This document shows, in pieces, positions 1-8,927 of a DNA stretch of 64,000 nucleotides (the stretch's first letter is position 1; each line of letters begins with the position of its first letter). The stretch is from Blautia faecicola (GTDB lineage Bacteria; Bacillota; Clostridia; Lachnospirales; Lachnospiraceae). The stretch covers positions 2,189,501 through 2,253,500 of the forward strand of contig NZ_SDKC01000001.1 of the NCBI RefSeq assembly GCF_004123145.1. The letters run 5' to 3'. Made by a program: the position numbers and the translations under genes. Under the pieces are notes generated by a model. It worked only from the letters and a program-made list of their open reading frames with translations. It was not told the origin of the DNA and made no database searches.

Positions 1-1274
1 CTCGCTTTGGTCTTAAAACGGATGCCCTCGGTCACACCGTTTACCAGACACTCTTTTACCTGTTTCTGGTTTTTACTTCCACGCAGGATCTCGATGATCA
101 GATCGATCACATCACAGGCTTTGATCAGACCTTCCTGGATCTCTTTCTTTTCCAGTTCTTTATTTAACAGGGTCTGATGCTTTCTCGTACAGACTTCAAA
201 CTGAAAATCCACATGATGCTCAATGATCTGTTTCAGGCTCAGCGTCTCCGGTCTTCCGTCTGCTACGGCGAGCATATTCACACCGAAAGTATCTTCCAGA
301 CGGGTCTTTTTATAGAGCATATTTTTCAGATTTTCCACATCTGCGCCTTTTTTCAGCTCCAGAACGATCCGGATACCTTCTTTGGAAGACTGGTTGGAAA
401 TATCCACGATGTCTGTGGCTTTCTTGGATTCTACCAGACCTGCCACATCGTTTAAGAATTTTCCGATATTGGCCCCCACCATCGGATAAGGGATCTCGGT
501 GATCACAAGGTTGACTTTTCCGCCTTTTAATTTCTCTTCTTCCACTTTTCCGCGGATCTTGATCTTTCCGCTTCCGGTTTCATAGATCTTCAGAAGTTCA
601 TCTTTATTGATCACGATACCGCCGGTCGGAAAATCCGGTCCTTTGATGTATCTCATCAGACCTTTCACGCTGATCTCATTATTTTTCATGTAGGCTTTCA
701 CACCGTCCACAATCTCGACCAGGTTATGTGGCGGGATGCTGGTCGCCATACCGACCGCGATACCATCCGCTCCGTTTAACAGAAGATTCGGAACACGAAC
801 CGGAAGTACCACCGGCTCTTTCTCTGTCTCATCAAAGTTCGGCATAAAGTCTACAACATTCTTATCCATATCACTCAGATATACTTCCTGGGTGATTTTT
901 TCCAGTCTTGCTTCCGTATATCGCATGGCAGCGGCTCCGTCACCCTCAATGGAACCAAAATTTCCATGACCGTCTACCAGAGCCTGTCCCTTCTTAAAGT
1001 CCTGTGCCATAACCACCAGGGCATCATAGATGGAACTGTCGCCATGTGGATGATATTTACCCATGGTATCACCTACGATACGGGCGCATTTTCGATAAGG
1101 CCTGTCATAGCGGATACCCAGTTCATACATATCATACAGGGTTCTTCTTTGTACCGGTTTCAATCCGTCACGAACATCCGGCAATGCTCTTGACACGATA
1201 ACACTCATGGCATAGTCAATATAAGACTTCTGCATTACCTCGGAATATTCGGTTCTGATAATCTGTCCTTCCAT
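1..1274 (-). CDS. parC: Topoisomerase IV subunit A / gyrase A-type protein, N-terminal part (partial)
   Basis: This is the DNA-breaking and rejoining subunit of a type IIA topoisomerase; it acts on chromosomal supercoils or catenanes together with the B subunit encoded just upstream. The start ATG at 1274-1272 follows a GGAGG box, and 424 codons are visible before the left edge cuts the gene. The breakage-reunion core is clear: an invariant [17 protein letters not shown] block near residues 29-44, the quinolone-resistance-determining stretch GDSSIYDA at 78-85, and the RYTEARL motif with catalytic Tyr119. The quinolone-determining positions (Ser80, Asp84) carry the residues normally seen in sensitive enzymes. 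The gap to the B subunit is 21 bp, so the pair is an operon. Gyrase and Topo IV A subunits are hard to separate from the N-terminus; the parE-parC order favours Topo IV, but a second gyrase-like enzyme is possible. Confidence 0.93.
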   Translation of the reverse strand, partial: MEGQIIRTEYSEVMQKSYIDYAMSVIVSRALPDVRDGLKPVQRRTLYDMYELGIRYDRPYRKCARIVGDTMGKYHPHGDSSIYDALVVMAQDFKKGQALVDGHGNFGSIEGDGAAAMRYTEARLEKITQEVYLSDMDKNVVDFMPNFDETEKEPVVLPVRVPNLLLNGADGIAVGMATSIPPHNLVEIVDGVKAYMKNNEISVKGLMRYIKGPDFPTGGIVINKDELLKIYETGSGKIKIRGKVEEEKLKGGKVNLVITEIPYPMVGANIGKFLNDVAGLVESKKATDIVDISNQSSKEGIRIVLELKKGADVENLKNMLYKKTRLEDTFGVNMLAVADGRPETLSLKQIIEHHVDFQFEVCTRKHQTLLNKELEKKEIQEGLIKACDVIDLIIEILRGSKNQKQVKECLVNGVTEGIRFKTKA

Positions 1275-1295
1275 GTTTTCCTCCTGATTGTTCTA

Positions 1296-3218
1296 TCAGA
1301 TATCCAGCTGTGCGTTCTGTGCATGCTGATAAATAAATGCTTTTCGGGGAGGTACGTCCGTTCCCATCAGTGCTTCTGTCACGTCAGATGCCATTCTCGC
1401 ATCTTCAATTTCCACCCGTTTCAAAATTCTTGTCTTCGGATCCAAAGTTGTCTCCCATAACTGCTGGGCATCCATTTCTCCCAGACCTTTGTAGCGCTGC
1501 AGAGTAAAGGATCCGGTGTGAGTTTTTCTGTATTTTTCCAGTGCCTTGTCATCATACAGATATTCCTCTTCCCCTTTGGAAGGGATCACTTTATACAATG
1601 GCGGCATAGCAATGTATACATGGCCTTCATAGATCAGTTCCGGCATAAAACGATAAAACAGAGTCAGCAACAGGGTAGAAATATGGGCTCCGTCCACATC
1701 CGCATCGGCCATGATGATAATCTTGTCATACCGAAGCTTTGTAATATCAAAATCATTCCCATACCCCTCGGAAAATCCGCAACCAAATGCATTGATCATG
1801 GTCTTGATTTCTGCATTCGCCAGCACTTTATCTATCGTTGCTTTTTCCACATTCAGGATTTTTCCACGGATTGGTAAAATAGCCTGATAATTACGGTCTC
1901 TGGCTGATTTTGCAGAGCCGCCGGCGGAATCTCCCTCGACAATAAATATTTCGCATTTTTCCGGATCTTTTTTCACACAGTTTGCCAGTTTTCCATTGGA
2001 ATCAAAAGAATACTTCTGTTTCGTCAAAAGATTGGTTTTTGCCTTTTCTTCGGTCTTACGAATCTTGGCAGAACGTTCTGCACAGGAAAGAACTGTTTTC
2101 AGGGTCTCAAGATTACGATCAAAGAATCGAACAATCTCATCTCCTGTGACCTTGGCTGTCGCCTTGGATGCATCCTGATTATCCAGCTTGGTCTTGGTCT
2201 GTCCTTCAAAACGAGGTGCCGGATGTTTGATAGAGATAACTGCAGTCATACCATTTCGGATATCCACACCGGTAAAATTGCTGTCTTTTTCCTTCAGAAT
2301 TCCCAGTTCTCTTGCATAGTTGTTCATAACCGTGGTAAACATGGTCTTGAAACCTGTCAGATGGGTTCCGCCTTCTGCATTGTAAATGTTATTACAAAAT
2401 CCAAGAACATTTTCATGGAATTCGTTGATATACTGGAAAACCCCTTCCACCGTAATTCCATCACTTTCTCCTGAAAAATAAACCGGATCATGAAGCGTCT
2501 CTTTTTTTCTGTTCAAATCTCTTACAAAACCAATGATCCCCTCCGGCTCATGATAATCGATAACTTCCGGTTCCGTCTTCCGTTTATCTTCGAAATGAAT
2601 GGTCAGCTTAGGATTCAGATACGCAGTTTCATGAAGACGGCTTTTTACCTCTTCCTCTGTAAATCTTGTTTTTTCAAAAATCTCTGGGTCCGGAAGAAAA
2701 TTGATACAGGTTCCGGTCTCTTTTGTACGTCCGATTTTCGGAAGCAGACCCTCTTCCAACTCAATTACCGGAATTCCACGCTCATATCGGTCATGATGTA
2801 CGTATCCTTCTCTGCTGACTTTTACGTCAAGATAGGTAGACAGTGCATTTACCACAGAGGAACCTACGCCGTGAAGACCACCGCTGGTCTTATACGCACC
2901 GTTATCAAACTTTCCACCCGCGTGAAGGGTGGTAAATACCAGACGCTCCGCAGATATTCCTTTCTCATGCATTCCAACCGGGATTCCACGTCCGTTATCT
3001 GACACGGTGCAGGAACCGTCTGCTTCCAACGTAACCCGGATCAAATCACAGTACCCTGCCAGATGCTCATCCACCGAGTTGTCCACGATTTCGTAGATCA
3101 GATGGTTGAGACCTTTTCTGGAAACGCTGCCTATATACATACCCGGTCTCTTCCGGACTGCCTCAAGACCTTCCAGAACTGAGATACTACTGGCGTCATA
3201 ACTGTCTTTCTTTGCCAT
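1296..3218 (-). CDS. parE: Topoisomerase IV subunit B / gyrase B-type ATPase
   Basis: ATP-hydrolysing subunit of the type IIA topoisomerase. The 640-residue product has a GHKL ATPase domain in the first ~220 residues (EAVRKRPGMYIGS, then EIVDNSVDE and DNGRGIP), a transducer domain, and a TOPRIM domain from about residue 400 (EGDSAGGSA, later the DADVDG metal site). It ends with the conserved GLGEMDAQQLWETT stretch. The reading frame stays open for 28 codons further upstream, but the ATG at 3218 has a GAAAGGAAAG ribosome site and gives the usual family N-terminus MAKKDSYDA, so it is preferred. The upstream extension overlaps a terminator-like hairpin and is probably not translated. Confidence 0.93.
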   Translation of the reverse strand: MAKKDSYDASSISVLEGLEAVRKRPGMYIGSVSRKGLNHLIYEIVDNSVDEHLAGYCDLIRVTLEADGSCTVSDNGRGIPVGMHEKGISAERLVFTTLHAGGKFDNGAYKTSGGLHGVGSSVVNALSTYLDVKVSREGYVHHDRYERGIPVIELEEGLLPKIGRTKETGTCINFLPDPEIFEKTRFTEEEVKSRLHETAYLNPKLTIHFEDKRKTEPEVIDYHEPEGIIGFVRDLNRKKETLHDPVYFSGESDGITVEGVFQYINEFHENVLGFCNNIYNAEGGTHLTGFKTMFTTVMNNYARELGILKEKDSNFTGVDIRNGMTAVISIKHPAPRFEGQTKTKLDNQDASKATAKVTGDEIVRFFDRNLETLKTVLSCAERSAKIRKTEEKAKTNLLTKQKYSFDSNGKLANCVKKDPEKCEIFIVEGDSAGGSAKSARDRNYQAILPIRGKILNVEKATIDKVLANAEIKTMINAFGCGFSEGYGNDFDITKLRYDKIIIMADADVDGAHISTLLLTLFYRFMPELIYEGHVYIAMPPLYKVIPSKGEEEYLYDDKALEKYRKTHTGSFTLQRYKGLGEMDAQQLWETTLDPKTRILKRVEIEDARMASDVTEALMGTDVPPRKAFIYQHAQNAQLDI

Positions 3219-3284
3219 AATACTTTCCTTTCTATTCTTTCTCTCCCCGGTACTTTCCTTTGGCTCGTTGCTCGCGTACATAAT

Positions 3285-3337
3285 TAATCGGCGGTTTTTC
3301 ATGGGGTACTGGGGTACTTAACGAAAACTGCCGATTA
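3285..3337 (-). terminator. Hairpin terminator downstream of the phosphatase gene
   Basis: The arms TAATCGGCGGTTTT (3285-3298) and AAAACTGCCGATTA (3324-3337) pair almost perfectly. The structure sits between the phosphatase stop and the parE start. An 18-nt motif that recurs beside other terminators in this window lies immediately to the left, at 3262-3279. Confidence 0.6.
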
Positions 3338-3394
3338 TTATACCATATTTTTATACATAGAAACAAGTTAAAAAGTACTTTAGATTGTAGATTC

Positions 3395-3859
3395 CTATAT
3401 TTCTCCCTTTTCTCTCAGATAATTCAGAAACCCCTCTGTTCCTTCTTCCACATCCCTGTAAGTTTCATCGAAGTCTCCTGTATACCAGGGATCTGCTATA
3501 TCTCTTCCAGATCCGGCAAAGCTTAACAGTTTATATACCTTCCCTTCCGGGTCATGATTCAACATCCGATTCAGGTTTCGTATATTTGCAGTATCCATAC
3601 CTATAATGTAATCGAACTTGTCATAGTCGTCTAAAGTGACCTGTCTGGCTCTGTGAGGCACCAATGGAATTCCCAGTTCTCTCAATTTATTCACTGTACC
3701 TCTGTGTGGAGGATTACCGATTTCTTCTCTGCTTGTTGCAGCACTGTCTATAACAAACATGTTTTCCAATCCAATGGTATTTACTTTGTGGGTAAATACG
3801 CTCTCGCTTAGGGTTGATCGGCAAATATTGCCGTGGCAGATGAAGAGCACTTTTATCAT
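3395..3859 (-). CDS. Low-molecular-weight protein tyrosine phosphatase, intact copy at island junction
   Basis: Cytoplasmic phosphatase of the LMW-PTP/arsenate-reductase fold that removes phosphate from tyrosine residues. The P-loop CHGNICR sits at residues 8-14 (Cys8 nucleophile, Arg14) and a general-acid DPWYTGDF motif lies near the C-terminus, so it should be active. Length is 154 residues, normal for the family. The ATG at 3859 gives the standard family N-terminus MIKVLFICHGN; an in-frame ATG at 3877 is possible, but the GCGAGG box fits 3859 better. The 5' ten codons up to the TGCCGTGGCA core (3829-3838) probably came with the adjacent integrated island, because a diverged second copy of the same 5' end is found at 12898-12936. 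Confidence 0.9.
   Translation of the reverse strand: MIKVLFICHGNICRSTLSESVFTHKVNTIGLENMFVIDSAATSREEIGNPPHRGTVNKLRELGIPLVPHRARQVTLDDYDKFDYIIGMDTANIRNLNRMLNHDPEGKVYKLLSFAGSGRDIADPWYTGDFDETYRDVEEGTEGFLNYLREKGEI
3829..3838. other. Left attachment-site core (att) of the island
   Basis: The 10 bp TGCCGTGGCA lie inside codons 7-10 of the intact phosphatase gene. The same 10 bp occur at 12906-12915 inside a truncated phosphatase start. An integrase gene begins ~200 bp away pointing at this site. Identity is short but is embedded in homologous coding DNA on both sides, as expected where an element recombines within a gene and supplies a replacement end. Confidence 0.65.
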
Positions 3860-3973
3860 CGTTGCATAACCTCGCATTTCTTAGTTTTTCTTGATATTTC
3901 GGGCTTTGTAAGCCTCTGTGAATTTTTGCTTTCTGGCATAACCTGGTTTATTTTCGCATAATATCGTCAGCAA

Positions 3974-4014
3974 AAGGTGTAAAATAAGGTGTATGTTTTT
4001 CCATTTTACACCTT
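3974..4014 (-). terminator. Hairpin after integrase; also contains arm-type repeats
   Basis: Perfect 12-bp arms AAGGTGTAAAAT (3974-3985) and ATTTTACACCTT (4003-4014) lie just past the integrase stop, followed on the minus strand by TTTTG. The same bases include a tandem pair AAGGTGTAAA / AAGGTGTATG 12 bp apart, so the site may double as an integrase arm-binding site. Confidence 0.6.
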
Positions 4015-4038
4015 GCTGTTTTCAATTAAGAATCGTAA

Positions 4039-5238
4039 TTACCCAACCTGAATCCGAGCAATTTCTTCCCTGGCATCCTCAAGATTTACATGCGTATATG
4101 TATTCAGCGTTATGCTGATATCTGAGTGACCCATCAAATATTGCAATGCCTTTGGATTCATTCCGGATTTTGCCATATTTGAGCAATAGGTGTGCCGACA
4201 TACATGTGGTGTGATAACAGTCATCTGCGCTTTGTAAGTATTATTATATTTCTGAATGATATGTTGAAAGTAATGCTCCCAGTGCAGAGAATAACAAATA
4301 CTTCCGTTTTTATCAAAGTATAAGAATCCACTTTTTCCCTCTACCATAGGCTCTGCTTTGGGCGGGTTTCGTTTTTCTATTATTTTCCGAAAGCATTCCT
4401 CTACATCCGCAGTCATAGGTATCTTTCTCGTTCCGCTGGTTGTTTTAGTCTCTTGAATATAATATCCGATTTTTGATTTCTTCTGCAATTGATGATCGAT
4501 GTTGATTGTATGCTCCTTGAAATCAATATCAGAAATCGTTAAACCACAAAATTCCGAGATGCGAAGACCGGTTTTAAATAAAATGTAGATTCCCTCATAA
4601 TACCTGCAAAAATGAGGATCTTCCTTCACAAATCGTAGAAACTTACGTTCCTCTGCTCTGCTGATTGCCTCTCTTGTCACACTGTCATTCACGACCACTT
4701 CCATTAGCTGAAACTGAAATGGATTTTTCCTGACCAGGTCATCATCCACCGCCAACTGAAATGCCGGACGAAGAACTCCTCGGATCGAATGGATGGAACT
4801 ATAGCTTTTCTTTTCTATCTGCTGAAGATGTATCAGCCAACATTTTGCATCCGAAATCCGAACCGTATCAATCCTTCTTTTTCCAAATGGATCTTTCTTC
4901 AATAAATTGATAACTGTTCCGTATCCTGCAACTGTAGTAGGTCTGACGCCGGTTTTGGTTGATGTATATTTTTCAACTAGTTCCAGCACTGTCATATTTC
5001 CGCCATTTGTTGCAATCTGCTCGAAATGATCCGCCTGAATTTTCTTCTCCATCTCTCGAAGCGACAAAGTACGGCGCTTTCCTTTCGGAGTTGCATCGTT
5101 ATGGTCTAAGCGCCAGCTATATACGCAGCGCTCCTTTCCCATCTCATCGACATACTTAAATCGATATCTGCCATCAGATAACTGTATTTCTCCATTGTGT
5201 AATATACGTCCTCTATGATCTCTCCTTTTTTCACTCAT
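4039..5238 (-). CDS. int: Tn916-type tyrosine recombinase (integrase)
   Basis: Site-specific recombinase that integrates and excises the island. The 399-residue product has the Tn916 Int layout: an N-terminal arm-binding domain (residues 1-70, starting MSEKRRDHRGRIL), a SAM-like core-binding domain (~85-175) and the catalytic domain (~190-390). Catalytic residues are all present: Arg226 in TGLRISE, Lys265, His345 and Arg348 in HVCRH, His371 in MGHSD and nucleophile Tyr381. Length and residue positions nearly match Tn916 Int, so the enzyme looks intact. It is oriented toward the left core site and is followed by a hairpin terminator. Upstream lies the excisionase gene, the usual order for this family. 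Confidence 0.95.
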   Translation of the reverse strand: MSEKRRDHRGRILHNGEIQLSDGRYRFKYVDEMGKERCVYSWRLDHNDATPKGKRRTLSLREMEKKIQADHFEQIATNGGNMTVLELVEKYTSTKTGVRPTTVAGYGTVINLLKKDPFGKRRIDTVRISDAKCWLIHLQQIEKKSYSSIHSIRGVLRPAFQLAVDDDLVRKNPFQFQLMEVVVNDSVTREAISRAEERKFLRFVKEDPHFCRYYEGIYILFKTGLRISEFCGLTISDIDFKEHTINIDHQLQKKSKIGYYIQETKTTSGTRKIPMTADVEECFRKIIEKRNPPKAEPMVEGKSGFLYFDKNGSICYSLHWEHYFQHIIQKYNNTYKAQMTVITPHVCRHTYCSNMAKSGMNPKALQYLMGHSDISITLNTYTHVNLEDAREEIARIQVG

Positions 5239-5373
5239 AATTTTTTAGTCTCCTTCATCAAATGTTCATTTAACTTGGAAGACCGTTTCGGTTTATTCAT
5301 TATACCACAAGACCTTCTCTTCGCTAAGATAAAATGAACATTATTTTCATTACTATTTCTTCTATTCTGTCAC

Positions 5374-5583
5374 TTAAACTGTACTGGCTGTGTCCAGATA
5401 ATCTTCAAATAATTTTCTTTTGAACCGGATATGCGAACCAACTTCCAAAATAAAATCTGCTCCTTCATTTTCACCTGCGATTTGTCTCAATCTCTTTTCT
5501 CCAATTCCGTAATATTCTGCTGCTTCGGAAACATTTAAAGAATATTTCTTCCAAACAGGTATTGTTTTTTCTGTATGATTCAT
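5374..5583 (-). CDS. xis: Tn916-type excisionase
   Basis: Small DNA-binding protein of 69 residues that bends attachment DNA and steers the integrase towards excision. The sequence resembles Tn916 Xis in length and layout: a winged-helix MerR-like fold with the segment LNVSEAAEYYGIGEKRLRQI and a basic wing GSHIRFKRKLFEDYL. Translation most likely begins at the ATG at 5583, with GGAGG 7 nt upstream and a 4-bp ATGA overlap with the DnaC-like gene, implying coupled translation. A 135-bp gap separates it from the integrase gene. Confidence 0.9.
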   Translation of the reverse strand: MNHTEKTIPVWKKYSLNVSEAAEYYGIGEKRLRQIAGENEGADFILEVGSHIRFKRKLFEDYLDTASTV

Positions 5584-6395
5584 TCGCATTCCTCCTTCCC
5601 TTTGTTTGTGTTCAACAGCGTTTTCGCTTTCTCCATTTTCATACTTGCAATCGCTTCTCGTTTGCTTGTGCCTCCAACATACACGGGTGTACACATTTCT
5701 AAAATACGGTCATAGATACGTCTTTTATCTAACATGGTCTCGCTTTTTATTTCTTTCAGCGGAAGATTGGTCGTGATGATCAAAGGTCGTCCCGAACGAA
5801 TCCTGCGGTCTATGACGCTAAAAATAATTCCTAACGCATATTCTGAATTTCGTTCCACTCCAAGATCATCAATAATCAAAAGCTGATACGAAGCCAATGC
5901 ATTGATATATTCCGTTTTGTCTGCCAGTGGAAATATATCATCGATAATGGTATTGAAGTTGGTCATCTTTACCGTTACTTCTCGTTTAAGAAGATCGTTG
6001 GCTATGCACCCTGCAGCATAACTTTTCCCGGTACCAACCGGTCCCCAGAACAAACAGCCTATATGATTTCTTTTCATTTTCTCCCAGTTATCAACATAAT
6101 TTTTTGCCTTATGCATTACCGCATCTGACATATCTGCGTTCTCAAATGTCCACTCTTCCATTCTGCTCTCGTCAAAACAGATGCTCGTATTTCTGCTGAC
6201 TAATTCCCGGTGTTCTTTGTCTTTAAAATATTTTTGTTCTTCTTCATACGCTTTTCTGTCACAGGCACATTGCCTGGAATGTTTCTTCATCCCCATAAAT
6301 CCACCCTCAGGAAAAAATGCTTCTTTCGCTTCCCCACAGACTTTACAGTATTGCAAACCATCACTGCCTACACATACAGTATCTTCTTCTCTCAT
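5580..6395 (-). CDS. DnaC/IstB-like AAA+ ATPase (helicase loader-like)
   Basis: Probable replication accessory ATPase of the mobile element, related to DnaC and IstB helicase loaders. The 271-residue product carries an N-terminal cysteine cluster (CKVCG, then CACD) likely to bind zinc, a Walker A GPVGTGKS near residue 120, a Walker B LLIIDDLG, and a downstream arginine-rich DRRIRSGRP segment. The ATG at 6395 overlaps the upstream stop as TGATG and has a GGAGAG box 7 nt before it; an ATG at 6422 is open but inside the upstream gene. With the upstream replication-initiator-like protein it suggests the island can or could replicate as a circle. Confidence 0.85.
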   Translation of the reverse strand: MREEDTVCVGSDGLQYCKVCGEAKEAFFPEGGFMGMKKHSRQCACDRKAYEEEQKYFKDKEHRELVSRNTSICFDESRMEEWTFENADMSDAVMHKAKNYVDNWEKMKRNHIGCLFWGPVGTGKSYAAGCIANDLLKREVTVKMTNFNTIIDDIFPLADKTEYINALASYQLLIIDDLGVERNSEYALGIIFSVIDRRIRSGRPLIITTNLPLKEIKSETMLDKRRIYDRILEMCTPVYVGGTSKREAIASMKMEKAKTLLNTNKGKEECE

Positions 6396-6922
6396 CACAA
6401 ACTCTCTCCTTCCCCATAGCAATAATTTACTTCATGATATTTATTTCTTTTATATTTCTCAGTTACTTTACTAGGTGCCACATTTCCGACTCCTGCACAG
6501 CCATTTTTACGACCAGATGAAGGTTGCTTTTCCGACTCTGTTGCAACCATCTTTTCAACCGCCTTATTCTCAACCAGCTGTAAACCAATCTCATCAGATG
6601 GAATTTTTACATATAAATGATTGGGTTTTGAAAAACCACCAGATCTGCGAACCAATAGTCCCACATCATCTAATTCCTTCAATGCTGTTTTTACAGAAGA
6701 TTTACATTTGCCGATTTGAGCAGACAATTCCTCTATCGGAAAAATCAGATAAACATTTCCATACTTGTCTATCCAGCTATTCTTTCTCGATATCCGTGCC
6801 CGGTCATACAAAATCATATAAAGAAATTTTGCAGTTTGGGAAATGCGCAGTTTGAGCAAAAACTTCGGAAACTGGAAGTACTGAAGCATCTGCTCTGACT
6901 CCTTCATGTATTCATATTTCAT
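6395..6922 (-). CDS. Replication initiator protein A (RepA_N)-like winged-helix protein
   Basis: A 175-residue protein resembling the N-terminal winged-helix domain of RepA-type initiators found in Gram-positive plasmids and integrative elements. The first ~115 residues form the domain (FPKFLL, TAKFLYMILYDRARIS, SSVKTALKELDDVGLL). The rest is a polar, probably disordered tail. It is the first gene of a tightly coupled set leading into the DnaC-like gene and the excisionase. A GAGGCGAG box precedes the ATG. Initiation at an origin of the excised element is inferred; no iteron array is obvious upstream. Confidence 0.75.
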   Translation of the reverse strand: MKYEYMKESEQMLQYFQFPKFLLKLRISQTAKFLYMILYDRARISRKNSWIDKYGNVYLIFPIEELSAQIGKCKSSVKTALKELDDVGLLVRRSGGFSKPNHLYVKIPSDEIGLQLVENKAVEKMVATESEKQPSSGRKNGCAGVGNVAPSKVTEKYKRNKYHEVNYCYGEGESL

Positions 6923-7569
6923 TCTTTTCTCGCCTCGTTTCTGTTTCTAATTGTTGTAAAAATCATTTTTATACCGGCTCAAAAATGTCCTTACACATAT
7001 TCAAAAGATGAAGGGCATAAATACAGGTTCTTGATAAAAATTTTTTAAATTTTTCCTGTCCAAAATACCCTTACATAAAACGAAACGCTGAGAGGCATTT
7101 TTACAGCCCCCTGAGGAAAATTTTTTTATTTTTTCGGTTAATTGAATACTTAAAAGCCAAAAAACACTCACCTATTCCAGGTGAATGCCTTATCAAAATT
7201 TCCTTATTTTGTTGTCTGTGACACTTACTCAGAAACGCTTGCGTGTCTGCTAAAATGTAATTGCCAGCAATTATATTTTCACGTGGGTATGGGGACGTAA
7301 TCCCCATCAAGTCTGCCACTCGTAAGTAATACAATATTGTCAAAATGACAATACTGTAATACACGGGTGGATCTTGCTCTGGTTGTAACGTATGAATTCA
7401 TACAATAATAGGCCCAAATGGGCTCTTTCACCATTTGAGCCTATATATTATATATGTCTTTCAAATGATAGCTTAAAAAATAGCTGTCTAGACGGTATGT
7501 TTTTAACGTAGAATTGATTTTATGGAAGACAAGGCATGGAATGCTTTGTACCTTTAATGGAAAAATTTA
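6923..7569. other. AT-rich gene-poor stretch inside the island
   Basis: No convincing gene. It holds several symmetric elements: TATTGTCA-AAA-TGACAATA (7335-7353), a perfect 14-bp palindrome GTATGAATTCATAC (7390-7403), and a 14-bp hairpin with arms at 7408-7421 and 7431-7444. An 87-codon minus-strand frame at 7101-7364 has no ribosome site and no recognisable fold. The region is the natural place for the promoter and regulator sites of the replication genes, or for an origin or oriT scar. Confidence 0.5.
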
Positions 7570-7821
7570 ATGATATTTACCATGTACAAAAAAGAAACGG
7601 CAGATAAAAAACATCACACGAATCCTTATCGTGCTGTAAACTATATAAGAGATGAGAACGGAAATCCTATATGCCCTAATGGACGTAAATTTCTTTTCAA
7701 ACGAAAACAACATGTAAGATATAAAAAATATGGACGTACAGAAGAAATCTATCCAAGCTTATTAAGTGTACCCTTTTTACATAAAACAGTGACGATTTTC
7801 AAAAAACATATATTAATGTAA
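7570..7821 (+). pseudogene. IS1182-family transposase fragment
   Basis: An internal scrap of a DDE transposase. Residues 15-62 match the characteristic IS1182 stretch (NYIRDENGNPICPNGRKF ... KYGRTEEIY), which normally precedes a cysteine-rich segment in a ~500-residue enzyme. After GRTEEIY the frame departs from the family. No complete catalytic domain or terminal inverted repeats are visible. It marks past insertion and deletion in the middle of the island and may explain the missing transfer genes. Confidence 0.75.
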
Positions 7822-7863
7822 AGAAACGCCAGAACCAGCATTTGTCGGAACTAGCGTTTCTTT
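7820..7863 (-). terminator. Terminator of the bceABRS-like operon
   Basis: Perfect 10-bp outer arms AAAGAAACGC and GCGTTTCTTT with partial further pairing inside lie 38 bp beyond the kinase stop. T-rich on both strands, so it may serve both directions. Confidence 0.75.
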
Positions 7864-7901
7864 AGCAGAGACTTATTTTACAGCCCCGTTTTTTGCTTAT
7901 A

Positions 7902-8927
7902 TTATTTTCCTCCGTTGGATTTCAATTTTGGAAAGAAGATGACTATCTTAAAGCCCTTTTCCCACGGGGAAGCAGCTTCCAGACGAAGGTTTAGATCGTC
8001 AGCCATCTTCTTAACCAGGTAAAGCCCTATACCGGTAGCTTTCTTTCTGCTGTCAGTAGAATCCCCGGTAAAGCCCTTTTGAAAAATATACGGCAGATCA
8101 TATTTTTTTACACCGATGCCATTATCCTCAACTGAAAGGACATCTGCGATCTCCGAATGTATCATAGAGATTGTTAGCATGGGACTATCGCTGCTATATT
8201 TTATGGCATTGCTCACGATCTGTCCCAACATAAACTGAAGCCCTCTACGGTCTGTATAGACTGTTTCAGATTGCAGTTTATTGATAATTACAAACTGCTT
8301 TTCTTCCAGAAGTGGGGCATAGTCCTCCAGAACTTCCCCCAAGCAGTCATTCAAATTGATATCCTTAAACTGATAATCCTTTGTACTGCTCTTTAACCGG
8401 GCATAGTATAACATCTGAGTGACATCCTCCTGAAGCTGACTGCGGACATAATCCAGTTTTGCTTGCAGGGGAGGAGACATTTCGTTGCTCCGATTATCCA
8501 GGAGCATGGTCAACAACGATAGGGGCGTTTTCGCTTCATGTGCCCAGCCCTCCACATATTCTTCATAGTCCTGTAGGGCATCTGCCATACTGTTACTCTC
8601 AGTTTTGTGTTCCTGTAAAACTGATGCCAGAAGCCGGATAGATTCTCCTTCTTCCCGGCTGATGGCACTGAGCAGCCGTTCCTCGTTGCAGATGGCAGGA
8701 TCACTGAGGAAATCCCGGAACAGCTCTCGGCGGGTGGTCTCCCGCTTGTTTAGTACAAACAGAATTGCTGAAAACAAAAGGAGGCTTGTCAGAACTACTA
8801 ACCCACTCAAGGTTTGAAATGCCTGAATGTCAGAAATCCAAAGAATGATAGCACAAAAGCAATCCACGCCCAACAGCAACAGCAGCCAGGGGTAGTACCG
8901 TTCTATCATGCGCCAAAGCCGCTTCAT
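7902..8927 (-). CDS. BceS-type intramembrane-sensing histidine kinase
   Basis: Sensor kinase of a peptide-antibiotic detoxification module. The 341-residue protein has two closely spaced membrane helices (~14-32 and ~38-58) with almost no extracellular loop, the hallmark of BceS-type kinases that read the activity of their partner ABC transporter rather than binding the drug. The DHp box WAHEAKTPLS places the phospho-acceptor at His130; the ATPase domain has Asn240 (N box), DNGIG at 268-272 and GIGLYLV near 299-305, so it looks active. It overlaps the response regulator by 4 bp and is last in the four-gene operon. The specific inducer cannot be read from sequence; bacitracin or lantibiotic-like peptides are typical for the family. 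Confidence 0.92.
   Translation of the reverse strand: MKRLWRMIERYYPWLLLLLGVDCFCAIILWISDIQAFQTLSGLVVLTSLLLFSAILFVLNKRETTRRELFRDFLSDPAICNEERLLSAISREEGESIRLLASVLQEHKTESNSMADALQDYEEYVEGWAHEAKTPLSLLTMLLDNRSNEMSPPLQAKLDYVRSQLQEDVTQMLYYARLKSSTKDYQFKDINLNDCLGEVLEDYAPLLEEKQFVIINKLQSETVYTDRRGLQFMLGQIVSNAIKYSSDSPMLTISMIHSEIADVLSVEDNGIGVKKYDLPYIFQKGFTGDSTDSRKKATGIGLYLVKKMADDLNLRLEAASPWEKGFKIVIFFPKLKSNGGK

Noticed and set aside
7101-7364. 87-codon minus-strand open frame in the island
   Set aside because: No ribosome site, unusual composition, spans palindromes, and no recognisable fold; treated as noncoding.
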